Assembly (NCBI GenBank): GCA_910584325.1
Contig: CAJTZH010000050.1
Span: 1 to 20,672, forward strand
Source of the DNA: an uncultured Lachnospiraceae bacterium
GTDB lineage: Bacteria; Bacillota; Clostridia; Lachnospirales; Lachnospiraceae
Length of the DNA: 20,672 bases
Direction of reading: 5' to 3'
Shown here: one piece after another, positions 7,641-14,413 of the stretch
How positions within the stretch are numbered: position 1 is the stretch's first letter
Layout of the letters: every line of letters begins with the position of its first letter
The notes under the pieces: model-generated
Databases searched by the model: none
What the model saw: the letters and a program-made list of their open reading frames with translations, nothing else
Told to the model about the DNA's origin: nothing
Position numbers and translations under genes: made by a program

Positions 7641-8832
7641 ATGAATCTCCTTTCCGCGTTGTCTGTGATAACCGCTGTATCATTTCCATGCACATCCTGC
7701 CGTTGTGGTACGGACATTTCCATAAATGAACCAGAGGCTGGTTCAAAGCTGCCGTTTTGTTTTCCGAAATACTTTCAAACCACTCTCCGCTGTTTTTATC
7801 AATTACAGTCAAACGGATAAATTCCCAAACCGATTCCGCCGCTTCCAAATATTCCGATTTTGAGCGGTCTCGCAAATACGCATTGTAAAATCCCGTGACA
7901 GCCTCCGCCTGCACCCACCATATCTTTTGCCTGCCAATCGTTTTGTTTACACATTCGTTATTCAGCGCGCCCACCGCCGTATCCATACCATGAACCAATG
8001 CGCCCGCCGCCAGTCCGTCAATCAGCGGCTGCATTTTCGCACTGTACACGTTATCGCCGAGTACTTCGCAACACCTGTCTATTAACCATGAGGCTTCGAT
8101 ATCGTGTCCATAAGATTCCATCTCAATCAGCGAATGATACTCCTTATCGAAAAAAACATCACAAATCTGTTTTTCTTTATTATATACCTTCTGTTCAAAC
8201 AGCTGCAAAATATAACGGAGCGAATCGCCGGCTTCCTTGAGTCCATCCGCACGGTACAACTCGGTATAAGCTTCCATAACATGCAAAAGCGTGTTCATTG
8301 TCCTGTCTGCAAGCACACCGTTTTCCGAAAGTTTTTCGTTTGACGCCGGCGAAAAATCTCTGTGAAACGCTTCCAGATACCCGCCGCCGTCCTTACAGTT
8401 CTCCTCAATAATATGATACAGCGAATACGCGGACTGTAACGCTTCTGTTTTCCGGCATGCCCGATAGTAAGCGGAAAGCGCGTATAGCGCAAACGCCTGG
8501 CAATACGTATGTTTGGAATCATCCGCAACGCTTCCGTCGCTGTTTACCGACCAGTAAACGCCGCCATAACGGCTGTCAAAACAATGCTCAATCAGAAAAC
8601 GATACGCGTGTTCCGCCATCTCAAGAAGCCCGCTTTGGTGAAGCAGCAGATACGCTGAGGAATAAAACCAAAGTATTCTGCTGTGAAGTATCACACCTTT
8701 CACGCTGTTTTTATCAGGTACGCCGTTACTGTCGGCATATCCGTAAAAACCGCCGTTTTCCCCGTCCTTCATTTTATTCCAGAACGGGATAATGTCATTT
8801 GCCAAATGTGCCTGAAATTCATTTTTGTTCAT
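7624..8832 (-). CDS. AGE-family sugar epimerase, probably cellobiose/mannobiose 2-epimerase
   Basis: The 402-residue protein has the alpha/alpha-barrel signature of N-acylglucosamine/cellobiose 2-epimerases. The catalytic-type histidines are H243 in S-Y-G-H-D-I-E-A-S and H376 in K-C-P-Y-H-N-G-R; H184 (LLHVMEAYTELYR) and E246 also match the family. Such enzymes interconvert beta-1,4-mannobiose and mannosyl-glucose, which fits the overlapping GH26 gene. The usual third partner, a GH130 mannosylglucose phosphorylase, is not in this window. The start is ATG 8832 with AAAGGAG 7 bases upstream; the open frame continues 22 codons further up but lacks a ribosome site. An N-acylglucosamine 2-epimerase is the main alternative; the mannanase partner and length favour the disaccharide enzyme. 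Confidence 0.85.
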   Translation of the reverse strand: MNKNEFQAHLANDIIPFWNKMKDGENGGFYGYADSNGVPDKNSVKGVILHSRILWFYSSAYLLLHQSGLLEMAEHAYRFLIEHCFDSRYGGVYWSVNSDGSVADDSKHTYCQAFALYALSAYYRACRKTEALQSAYSLYHIIEENCKDGGGYLEAFHRDFSPASNEKLSENGVLADRTMNTLLHVMEAYTELYRADGLKEAGDSLRYILQLFEQKVYNKEKQICDVFFDKEYHSLIEMESYGHDIEASWLIDRCCEVLGDNVYSAKMQPLIDGLAAGALVHGMDTAVGALNNECVNKTIGRQKIWWVQAEAVTGFYNAYLRDRSKSEYLEAAESVWEFIRLTVIDKNSGEWFESISENKTAALNQPLVHLWKCPYHNGRMCMEMIQRLSQTTRKGDSYADAR

Positions 8833-8871
8833 ATAAAAACTCCTTTCACGTTTTGTATTACCATACAGCAG

Positions 8872-8895
8872 AATCCACGTATTTTCTATGAAAAT
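8872..8895 (-). promoter_or_regulatory. Shared 17-bp motif and palindrome upstream of the epimerase gene
   Basis: AATCCACGTATTTTCTA (8872-8888) matches the sequence at 14352-14368 in 16 of 17 positions. It overlaps a perfect palindrome ATTTTC-TAT-GAAAAT (8881-8895). It lies 40-63 bases before the epimerase start and in the divergent region shared with the AraC gene, so it may be an operator or part of a promoter. Confidence 0.4.
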
Positions 8896-8929
8896 CAAAC
8901 TGAAAAATTGTATAAATCTATTTTCAAGA

Positions 8930-8958
8930 TTGACGCAGACGCTCTTTTATGATAAAAC
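8930..8958 (+). promoter_or_regulatory. Possible promoter of the divergent AraC gene
   Basis: TTGACG (8930-8935) and TAAAAC (8953-8958) are separated by 17 bp, with 5 of 6 and 4 of 6 consensus matches, just upstream of the AraC ribosome site at 8965-8969. No convincing promoter was seen for the opposite direction, other than the shared motif at 8872-8895. Confidence 0.4.
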
Positions 8959-8976
8959 AGAGAAAAGGATGCTGAT

Positions 8977-9828
8977 ATGATGCAATTTTTCGAATATATC
9001 ACAATGACAAAACAATATGATATTTTCTATACCGATTCCGTAAACTCGCCGCTCCACTGGCATTACTACAGTGAAATACTGTACATTCTCAAGGGAAGCG
9101 TTACGCTAATCTGTAACAATACCGAAGCGGTTCTCAATGAAGGAGACCTTTGTTACATTTATCCGCTTCAGCTCCACGAGATTAGAAAGGCACGGCACCT
9201 GGAAGTAAACTACGCGGTTTTGAAATTTGACATCCACAATCTGCATATCCCGCAGGCGTATCTTTTGAAATTTTACAATTGTTTTATCCATAGAACGCGG
9301 CAGAACGATTTTGCCATCATACTGACCCAAAACCAGATATGCCGCGAGCGCATGGAAACGCTGATTAAAGATATCGTTCACGAATTTACCGAAAAGCATG
9401 AATTTTACGCGCTTCAGATACAGGCACATATTTTCTCTCTTTTGATAATGTTCGCAAGAACTATGCCCGAAGAACGAAAGTGCTTTGAGGAACAGCGTGG
9501 AGATAACCACTATTCGTTTCATCACATTCTTGAATACATCGATACGCATTCCGCGGAACCATTGGAAATACAAGTCCTTGCAGATATGTGCCATATGAGC
9601 TACTCTTACTTTGCAAAGTTATTTCGCGAAAATTACGGACGTTCCTGCAAGGAATATATTACTTATATTCGTCTGAACAAAGCGCAGGAACTGCTTCTTC
9701 ACACAGACCGCGATTTAAACGATATCGCGCTGGAAACAGGATTTTTTGATTGCAGCCATTTTATCAGAACCTACAAAAAATGGAAAGGCATCACCCCAAA
9801 ACAGGAACGACTGAAACTATCAAACTAA
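8977..9828 (+). CDS. Cupin-AraC transcription regulator, likely of the mannan genes
   Basis: This 283-residue regulator has an N-terminal cupin-like sensor at about residues 20-80 (H-W-H-Y-Y-S-E-I-L-Y-I-L-K-G and a GDLCYIYPLQLHEIR strand). An all-helical linker follows, then an AraC double helix-turn-helix in the last 100 residues (EIQVLADMCHMSYSYFAKLF and DLNDIALETGFFDCSHFIRTY). This architecture usually binds a sugar and activates catabolic genes. It is divergent from the epimerase-GH26 pair across a 144-base region, which supports local control. AAGGA lies 7 bases before ATG 8977; the adjacent ATG at 8980 is an alternative. A NUDIX gene follows after 41 bases. A broken second copy of this gene lies at 11437-11807. 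Confidence 0.88.
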   Translation: MMQFFEYITMTKQYDIFYTDSVNSPLHWHYYSEILYILKGSVTLICNNTEAVLNEGDLCYIYPLQLHEIRKARHLEVNYAVLKFDIHNLHIPQAYLLKFYNCFIHRTRQNDFAIILTQNQICRERMETLIKDIVHEFTEKHEFYALQIQAHIFSLLIMFARTMPEERKCFEEQRGDNHYSFHHILEYIDTHSAEPLEIQVLADMCHMSYSYFAKLFRENYGRSCKEYITYIRLNKAQELLLHTDRDLNDIALETGFFDCSHFIRTYKKWKGITPKQERLKLSN

Positions 9829-9869
9829 AAAGTATCTATTCAAAAATATTATTTCAATCGGAGGACACG

Positions 9870-10781
9870 ATGTCAGTGGAAGAAAAGCAATATTTGGAGC
9901 ATTATGATATTGAAAAATATGAACGCCCTTCTGTTACGGCGGATATGGCTGTTTTTGCCGTTATGAACGAAGAGAACCGTCAGATTACAAACTATCGGAA
10001 AGACCCTGCACAGAGTCTGAAACTTTTGCTGATAAAGCGCGCGAATCACCCCTACAAAGACAGTTGGGCGCTTCCGGGCGGTTTCTGCCACAAAGACGAA
10101 AGCACGACACAGACGGCAAGGCGCGAACTGTGCGAGGAAACAGGCATCCGTGACGCTTATTTAAGACCGTTTGATATTTTTGACGAACCGGACCGCGACC
10201 CGCGAGGATGGATTATTTCCCATGCCTTTTTAACGCTGATTGACGGCACAGAATGCAGCCTGCACGCGGCGACAGACGCGCGCGCGGCAGAATGGTTTTC
10301 CCTCTCTGTCGAAAAAACGGCACGACACAGAGAAATCCACGAAGAACAGGCGCATATCACAAATTCCTACCGGCTGACGCTTGCCTGTGAACAGACTTCC
10401 CCAAAAAATCATCCGCTCTGCCTTACGGCAGAGATTACGGAAACAAAAACTTTTGTGAATTACCACGAAACTGTGGCGTATGATATCGTCTCCTGTGACG
10501 GCATCGCCTTCGACCATGCCAAAATCATTCTGTGCGCATTTTTGAAATTACAGAACGAAGTCAACGAAAACGGAAGGCCCGTTTTTGACCTGATGCCGGA
10601 AAAATTCACGCTTGCCAGCCTGCAAAACGCGTTTGAAATCGTACAGGGTAAAAAACTGATTACCCCGAATTTCCGCAGAAAAATCGCGGACTTCGTGACG
10701 GAAACGGACGAGCTGTCGGAGGGCGCCGGTCACAGACCCGCTAAACTGTTTAAAAGGAATCTGGACGCGTTTTATGGATAA
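9870..10781 (+). CDS. NUDIX hydrolase with C-terminal winged helix (NrtR-like)
   Basis: The 303-residue protein begins with a NUDIX domain whose box is intact at residues 71-93: G-x5-E, then R85-E86-L-C-E89-E90-T-G-I, so the metal-binding glutamates are all present. The preceding LLLIKRANHPYKDSWALPGG is typical of ADP-ribose-type NUDIX proteins and of NrtR regulators. The C-terminal 60-70 residues (FTLASLQNAFEIVQGKKLITPNFRRKI) match the winged helix that NrtR uses to bind DNA. Known NrtR proteins sense ADP-ribose and control NAD or sugar genes. The long central part (about 150-230) is larger than in a bare NUDIX enzyme. GGAGG lies 5-6 bases before ATG 9870; an upstream in-frame start inside the AraC gene is rejected. 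It is probably cotranscribed with the AraC gene. Because the box is intact it may be a true hydrolase, a regulator, or both. Confidence 0.82.
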   Translation: MSVEEKQYLEHYDIEKYERPSVTADMAVFAVMNEENRQITNYRKDPAQSLKLLLIKRANHPYKDSWALPGGFCHKDESTTQTARRELCEETGIRDAYLRPFDIFDEPDRDPRGWIISHAFLTLIDGTECSLHAATDARAAEWFSLSVEKTARHREIHEEQAHITNSYRLTLACEQTSPKNHPLCLTAEITETKTFVNYHETVAYDIVSCDGIAFDHAKIILCAFLKLQNEVNENGRPVFDLMPEKFTLASLQNAFEIVQGKKLITPNFRRKIADFVTETDELSEGAGHRPAKLFKRNLDAFYG

Positions 10782-10783
10782 AT

Positions 10784-11161
10784 TTACTTTTTATCCGCCC
10801 TCGCTTTTCCCTTAAATTCCTTCTCGATAATAATAATTGATTCCCCATGTTTTCCGATTTTCTCCACCGAAATCTTGTCAACAGTCGTCTCAAAAACTGT
10901 ATCCATGTCTTTTAAAACGCAATAGACTTCTTCCATTTTTTCTGCCGTATCCAATTTCCCGACCGTCATATGTGGAACATAAATTTTATTATACTGCCCG
11001 CCGAAAACATTTCGATATAAAGAATTATGAAGTTTTAAAAGTTCCTGACTCCCGCTTTTTACATTTAAGAAAATATAATTTCCATAGATGTCTTTCTGTC
11101 TGCTTATTCCCTGCAAAATTAGTGACATTCTATGTGTCTGATGCACCAAACCAATCAGCAA
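10784..11161 (-). pseudogene. 2H phosphoesterase (2'-5' RNA ligase family), N-terminally truncated
   Basis: About 125 residues remain. They contain one H-x-T motif (Y-V-P-H-M-T-V-G-K-L) and a C-terminal strand pair ending ESIIIIEKEFKG, as in 2H phosphoesterases of about 170-180 residues. These enzymes need two H-x-T motifs; the first, in the N-terminal half, is missing. The frame can only open with a TTG (11161) that lacks a ribosome site and sits directly after the stop of a TfoX-like fragment. It is therefore most likely a 3' remnant. It converges with the NUDIX gene 2 bases away; a weak 7-bp hairpin spans that junction (10776-10796). A piece of the same tail recurs at 12018-12056. Confidence 0.6.
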
Positions 11162-11296
11162 TTACAATTGTTTAAAATACGTTTTCAATTCCGCTTTGCG
11201 GGATGCGTCCAGTTCTTTGATTCCCACGCCCAAAATCGCGGCTTCCAGATAGTAAAGAATCACAACACAGTTTCCTTTATCCCTATATAAAAGCAA
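11162..11296 (-). pseudogene. C-terminal half of a TfoX-C (helix-hairpin-helix) protein, remnant
   Basis: The minus strand encodes about 44 residues ending in a stop at 11162-11164: L-Y-R-D-K-G-N, then VVILYYLEAAILGVGIKELD and a K-A-E-L-K-T-Y-F end. The L-Y-x-L-E-x-A-I-x-G-(x)n-L-(x)n-K-x-E-L-K pattern is the second half of the TfoX C-terminal domain. No start is present, and a shift of frame near 11296 appears to extend the similarity to about 11320. The matching first half may be at 12888-12980. The assignment rests on pattern memory only. Confidence 0.45.
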
Positions 11297-11304
11297 CTAT
11301 CATT

Positions 11305-11436
11305 TTAGTACCCATGGTCAACATGCTCCCAATCATTTCCATCATTTCAAACAAGAATCCAGTTCCAATTATCATACGTTGAATTTGGATTAAATGAACC
11401 GTCCCCACCTGACGAATCCACATCAAACGATGATAA
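11305..11436 (-). pseudogene. Unrecognised C-terminal protein fragment with internal stop
   Basis: The minus strand reads S-G-G-D-G-S-F-N-P-N-S, then TYDNWNWILV, a TGA stop (11347-11349), and NDGNDWEHVDHGY with a final TAA at 11305-11307. The composition (Asp, Asn, Trp, Tyr) looks like a genuine secreted or surface-protein tail. The upstream end is cut exactly where the AraC-like repeat (reading the other way) begins. Family not recognised. Confidence 0.3.
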
Positions 11437-11807
11437 TATTACAATTGCTTTCTTCAAAGAACACGGCAGAACGATTTCGCTGTCGTACTGGCAAAAAAGC
11501 AAATCTGTCATGAGCGCATAAAAACGCTGATTCACGATATTGTTCATGAATTTACCGAACAGAAGGAATTTTACGCATTACAGATACAGGCGCATCTTTT
11601 CTCTCTGCTGATAGTTCTTGCAAGAAAGATGCCCCAAGAAAGAAAGTTCTCTGAAGAACAGCGCAGGAACTGCTTCTTCATACAGACCGCGATTTAAATG
11701 ATATTGCGCTGGAAACAGGTTTTTTCGATTGCAGCCATTTTATCAGGACTTACAAAAAATGGAAGGGAATTACCCCGAAACAGGAACGACTGAGACTGTC
11801 AAAATGA
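11437..11807 (+). pseudogene. Broken second copy of the AraC regulator
   Basis: This block aligns with the AraC gene from about 9276 onward but lacks the first 95 or so codons. The reading frame stays open and similar (for example N-D-F-A-V-V-L, and H-D-I-V-H-E-F-T-E-Q) until about 11660. There about 190 bp corresponding to 9497-9683 are missing, joined at a shared AGCG, which causes a frameshift and removes most of the first DNA-binding helix pair. The last 45 codons (DLNDIALETGFFDCSHFIRTY to the stop at 11805) survive in another frame. It cannot make a working regulator. Confidence 0.85.
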
Positions 11808-11825
11808 AAAATTCCGGAGGATGCT

Positions 11826-12015
11826 ATGTCAGAAGAAGAAAAACAATATTTGAAACCGTATGATATCGCAGATACGAGCGACCTTCCGTTACGGCGGATA
11901 TGGCTGTTTTTGCCGTTATGGGCGCCAAAGATAAGCAGACTGAAAATTACCGGAAAGCCCCGGAAACAGACCCGCAAAACTTTTCAAACGGAATCTGGAG
12001 GCTTTTTATGAATAA
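11826..12015 (+). pseudogene. Broken second copy of the NUDIX gene
   Basis: The ribosome site (GGAGG) and ATG 11826 are intact, and the start M-S-E-E-E-K-Q-Y-L-K-P-Y-D-I mirrors the NUDIX protein at 9870. A single-base deletion near codon 20 shifts the frame. The remaining bases align up to about position 10012 of the intact gene and then jump to 10731, so about 720 bp including the whole NUDIX box are gone. The final codons N-L-E-A-F-Y-E-stop match the end of the intact protein. Short shared bases (CACAGA-like) flank the deletion. Confidence 0.82.
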
Positions 12016-12017
12016 AT

Positions 12018-12056
12018 CTATTTTTTGCCCGTCGGGGTTTTCCCTTTGCGAAACCA
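12018..12056 (-). pseudogene. Tail of a second 2H phosphoesterase copy
   Basis: The minus strand encodes F-R-K-G-K-T-P-T-G-K-K-stop, the counterpart of F-K-G-K-A-R-A-D-K-K-stop at 10784. Similarity stops at about 12056. From there to 12200 the DNA is AT-rich and shows no recognisable gene. Confidence 0.5.
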
Positions 12057-12200
12057 GTCTGTCTCCTTCAAAATCAAGTTCCATAACATAAAGCATCCGG
12101 TCTATAATACAGAGAAAGCGCGATTCGCATTACATTGCCTTTTTCAGCTTAATATAATTTCTTATATTTCTGAAAATAGTCAATCTATTTTGGAAAATTA

Positions 12201-12722
12201 TTACATAATTTTTTCGTAAAAGCGATATAGTTTCTCTTCATCGTCGTTTAAATCTTTATACATTCTTTTTTCACTCAAGATAAATCCTACTTTTTCAATC
12301 ACTTTCCAAGATGGTATGTTTTCATCTCTCACTGTTGCAATCATTCTTTTTGCATTATAATGATTAAAAAAATAGTCCGTATATGCTTTAACCGCTTCAA
12401 CTGCGTAACCGTTATTCCGATATTGCGCCCCAACAAAATATGTAATACCTGATTCCTGAAGATCTTCATAATAGGAGCATCCAACAGAGCCGATTACCAC
12501 AGCTTCAGCCTTTAAAGCGATTGTATAAGCCAGATAATCTGTATTGGGATTATCTCTAAATGCAAAGCATCTTGCCTCATCTATCCATTTTGTTATCCAC
12601 TTACTGCAGTCTCTATCAAAACCGCAATCATTTAAACTTCCGTCTGCCGCCATTTTAACAAATGGCATTTTATCTTCTGTTTTAACGTCTCGAATCAGCA
12701 ATCTCTGCGTTTCAATTTCCAT
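12201..12722 (-). CDS. GNAT N-acetyltransferase (RimJ/RimL type)
   Basis: The 173-residue protein begins MEIETQRLLIRDVKTED, the standard opening of RimJ/RimL-like acetyltransferases. The acetyl-CoA binding motif A is Y-F-V-G-A-Q-Y-R-N-N-G-Y-A-V-E-A-V, and the late V-R-D-E-N-I-P-S-W-K-V-I-E-K-V-G-F segment is also typical. It transfers an acetyl group from acetyl-CoA to an amine; the substrate (ribosomal protein, peptide or drug) is unknown. GGAGG lies 8 bases before ATG 12722. By eye the gene is markedly more AT-rich than its neighbours and it sits between gene fragments, so recent arrival by transfer is likely. It appears intact. Confidence 0.88.
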   Translation of the reverse strand: MEIETQRLLIRDVKTEDKMPFVKMAADGSLNDCGFDRDCSKWITKWIDEARCFAFRDNPNTDYLAYTIALKAEAVVIGSVGCSYYEDLQESGITYFVGAQYRNNGYAVEAVKAYTDYFFNHYNAKRMIATVRDENIPSWKVIEKVGFILSEKRMYKDLNDDEEKLYRFYEKIM

Positions 12723-12794
12723 GAACAAAACCTCCGTAAATTTTATTTATAGAACGAAGCTTTGAAGGATTAAAGACCGCCTCAGGCTAACAAG

Positions 12795-12878
12795 TTATCT
12801 TTTCCCTGCCGCATACAAACAGATTAGAATCATAACAGTGGCAAAAATCCAAACAGTCAGAACGCTGCCTTGAATCCT
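12795..12878 (-). pseudogene. Remnant encoding one membrane helix
   Basis: The minus strand encodes R-I-Q-G-S, then VLTVWIFATVMILICLYAAGKR and a stop at 12795-12797, a typical last transmembrane segment with a positive end. A stop lies directly upstream at 12879-12881, so only this piece remains. The parent protein is not recognised. The rest of 12723-13084 holds the TfoX-like fragment and no convincing promoter. Confidence 0.3.
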
Positions 12879-12887
12879 TCATAATTT

Positions 12888-12980
12888 TTACAAGTGCTTC
12901 AATTCTTCCGCCGAATGAATTCCGACGGAACATAATTTCTTTTCCATCGTGTTACCAAGTCCTAACATTGTCAGTAACGC
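12888..12980 (-). pseudogene. First half of a TfoX-C (helix-hairpin-helix) domain, remnant
   Basis: The minus strand reads A-L-L-T-M-L-G-L-G-N-T-M-E-K-K-L, then CSVGIHSAEELKHL and a stop at 12888-12890. The L-x-x-L-x-x-(I/L)-G-x-x-x-E-x-x-L-x-x-V-G-I-x-(S/T)-A-E-E-L-K pattern is the opening helix-hairpin-helix of the TfoX C-terminal domain. It ends where the fragment at 11162-11296 would begin, so the two may be halves of one gene. Confidence 0.45.
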
Positions 12981-13084
12981 TATATTTTTCTCCTTTTCCA
13001 AACCTCTGACCAAACGGACAGCAACACCATATCTGATATTCCTGGGTTTTCAATTCAATCAAGGCAGATATTGATTTTGTATGT

Positions 13085-14308
13085 TTAAAAAAACATCTTC
13101 CTATACCATACCACCGTTTCCGTGTATGCATTGTATATTGTATCAATGTCAATTTCCTTGACTATCAGCCTTCTGCATACTTCCTGCCAATCGGCATCTT
13201 CATAAGCCATCATAAACTCATATACCTCCGAAAGACCGCCCTTCTGCTTAAGAATCGCATCTCTGATATCCTTGGACACATTGACCTTCACAAGTGCTTC
13301 TTCCATTGGCACATCCAAAATAATATCTAAAACCGAGAACAGCCCCATTAAGAATAATTCCGAGGACTTAGCAGACAGACCAAAAGCCGGCGCCAAAGAT
13401 TCCGCAAACTTCGCCCGCAGAAGAGATATTCTGTTAATCTCATTCGGTTTGTCCGCACACAGCTCTTTCGTAATCACTGTATTAAGCCACTTTTTTAATT
13501 CTTTCTGACCAAGAATCGCTGCTGCGTGACGAATAGACGTTACCTTCGAATTAATTGCAATACGGTTTACCATATCCAGCAGGGAAACTACGAGTGCCGT
13601 ATCACGGCCAATGACATCTGCCGCCTGCGCCAGTTCATAATCGGCGTCGTTCACAATATTCATCAGTTCAAGATAATTGACTTTGAGCGGTTCAATCTTT
13701 GTTTCTCCTTTTGTAACCGGAAGCCGGTAAAATCTGCCCTCGAAAAGAGGAAACATTTCATCGTCTTTCAGTTTGTCAAAAGTCTCCTGGTTCTCCACAT
13801 TTCCAACGCAAATTTTAATCTGCGGAAACTGATGCGAAAAATATATTTTTGCCTTATCCAGATGAATCTTTTTACAGTCAAGGATAATATAGGTCATCAT
13901 CTGAAGCAGTTCCTTTTTACTCTCAAATTCCGCGATAGGAATCTTATAAATTGCCAGCTTAAATCCACACTCCTTTAATTCTCTCAGGCGGTTTCTGTAA
14001 TCGTCCGTATTCGTAATGGAATTATCAAACAAAAGAACCAGGCGGCTGCGCATCTTTTTGTCAATCTGTGATTCAATATCAGAAAATACATTAATATTTC
14101 CTATATGAAGAAAGACATCCGTATCGGGCGTCAGTGTATCAAGTCCAATATTCTCTATAACTTCCAGTCCGTCTATCCTTCCTGCTCCACTCAGCATGGC
14201 GCTCCCCTGCAAATCCGGATTCAACAGATAATTCTCCTTCTGTGAAAACAACGAGTAGGCAGACACCTTCATATTTTTATCAAAAAACGGAATCAATGTT
14301 ACCAACAT
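13085..14308 (-). CDS. HDOD-domain signalling protein with degenerate EAL-like N-terminus
   Basis: This 407-residue protein resembles the YuxH/CdgJ architecture: an N-terminal EAL-like half (about 1-200, opening MLVTLIPFFDKNMKVSAYSLFSQ) followed by an HDOD domain (about 200-390; L-M-N-I-V-N-D-A-D-Y-E-L, then a VVSLLDMVNRIAI segment and IRHAAAILGQKELKKWL). The residues needed for c-di-GMP hydrolysis in true EAL enzymes are not visible, so the N-half is probably a non-catalytic scaffold. HDOD proteins act in motility, stress or cell-cycle signalling by protein contacts. A full AAAGGAGGT site lies 7 bases before ATG 14308. It has its own promoter (14381-14409). The region downstream of its stop is gene debris. 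Confidence 0.85.
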   Translation of the reverse strand: MLVTLIPFFDKNMKVSAYSLFSQKENYLLNPDLQGSAMLSGAGRIDGLEVIENIGLDTLTPDTDVFLHIGNINVFSDIESQIDKKMRSRLVLLFDNSITNTDDYRNRLRELKECGFKLAIYKIPIAEFESKKELLQMMTYIILDCKKIHLDKAKIYFSHQFPQIKICVGNVENQETFDKLKDDEMFPLFEGRFYRLPVTKGETKIEPLKVNYLELMNIVNDADYELAQAADVIGRDTALVVSLLDMVNRIAINSKVTSIRHAAAILGQKELKKWLNTVITKELCADKPNEINRISLLRAKFAESLAPAFGLSAKSSELFLMGLFSVLDIILDVPMEEALVKVNVSKDIRDAILKQKGGLSEVYEFMMAYEDADWQEVCRRLIVKEIDIDTIYNAYTETVVWYRKMFF

Positions 14309-14341
14309 AACTTTTACCTCCTTTGGGACCGTTCATAAAGT

Positions 14342-14368
14342 ATTTCTATGAAATCCACGTGTTTTCTA
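14342..14368 (-). promoter_or_regulatory. Shared 17-bp motif and palindrome in the HDOD leader
   Basis: AATCCACGTGTTTTCTA (14352-14368) matches the epimerase upstream motif in 16 of 17 positions and stands at nearly the same distance from its start codon (44 versus 40 bases). It adjoins the palindrome ATTTC-TAT-GAAAT (14342-14354). Both lie just downstream of the predicted transcript start, consistent with an operator or a leader RNA element. Confidence 0.4.
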
Positions 14369-14380
14369 AACTATAAGGCT

Positions 14381-14409
14381 ATTATACCAAATTTTGTATT
14401 AAATGGCTA
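14381..14409 (-). promoter_or_regulatory. Promoter of the HDOD gene
   Basis: On the minus strand a perfect TATAAT (14381-14386) follows TAGCCA (14404-14409, 4 of 6) at 17-bp spacing. The predicted start is near 14374, giving a leader of about 65 bases. Confidence 0.6.
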
Positions 14410-14413
14410 TCAC

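Larger units (their letters stand above)
11437..12056 (+). repeat. Degenerate duplication of the AraC-NUDIX-2H tail block (cf. 9270-10815)
   Basis: The order AraC 3' part, 18-base spacer with ribosome site, NUDIX 5' part, NUDIX 3' end and the tail of the 2H gene on the opposite strand is the same as at 9270-10815. The copy is shortened by two internal deletions and many substitutions. It reads as an old duplication, or as an imported relative of the block, now decaying. Confidence 0.8.

Noticed and set aside
8881..8895. CodY box upstream of the epimerase
   Set aside because: The CodY consensus has a single central base between TTTTC and GAAAA; here there are three.
9750..9869. Upstream start for the NUDIX gene inside the AraC gene
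   Set aside because: No ribosome site there, while ATG 9870 has GGAGG at correct spacing and begins the conserved sequence.
10776..10796. Terminator between NUDIX and the 2H fragment
   Set aside because: Only a 7-bp AT-rich stem with no following T-run on either strand; too weak to call.
10784..13084. Insertion sequence or integron
   Set aside because: No transposase or integrase frame, no terminal inverted repeats and no attachment-site repeats were found.
13526..13978. 150-codon plus-strand ORF
   Set aside because: Lies antisense to the clear HDOD gene and shows no family pattern.
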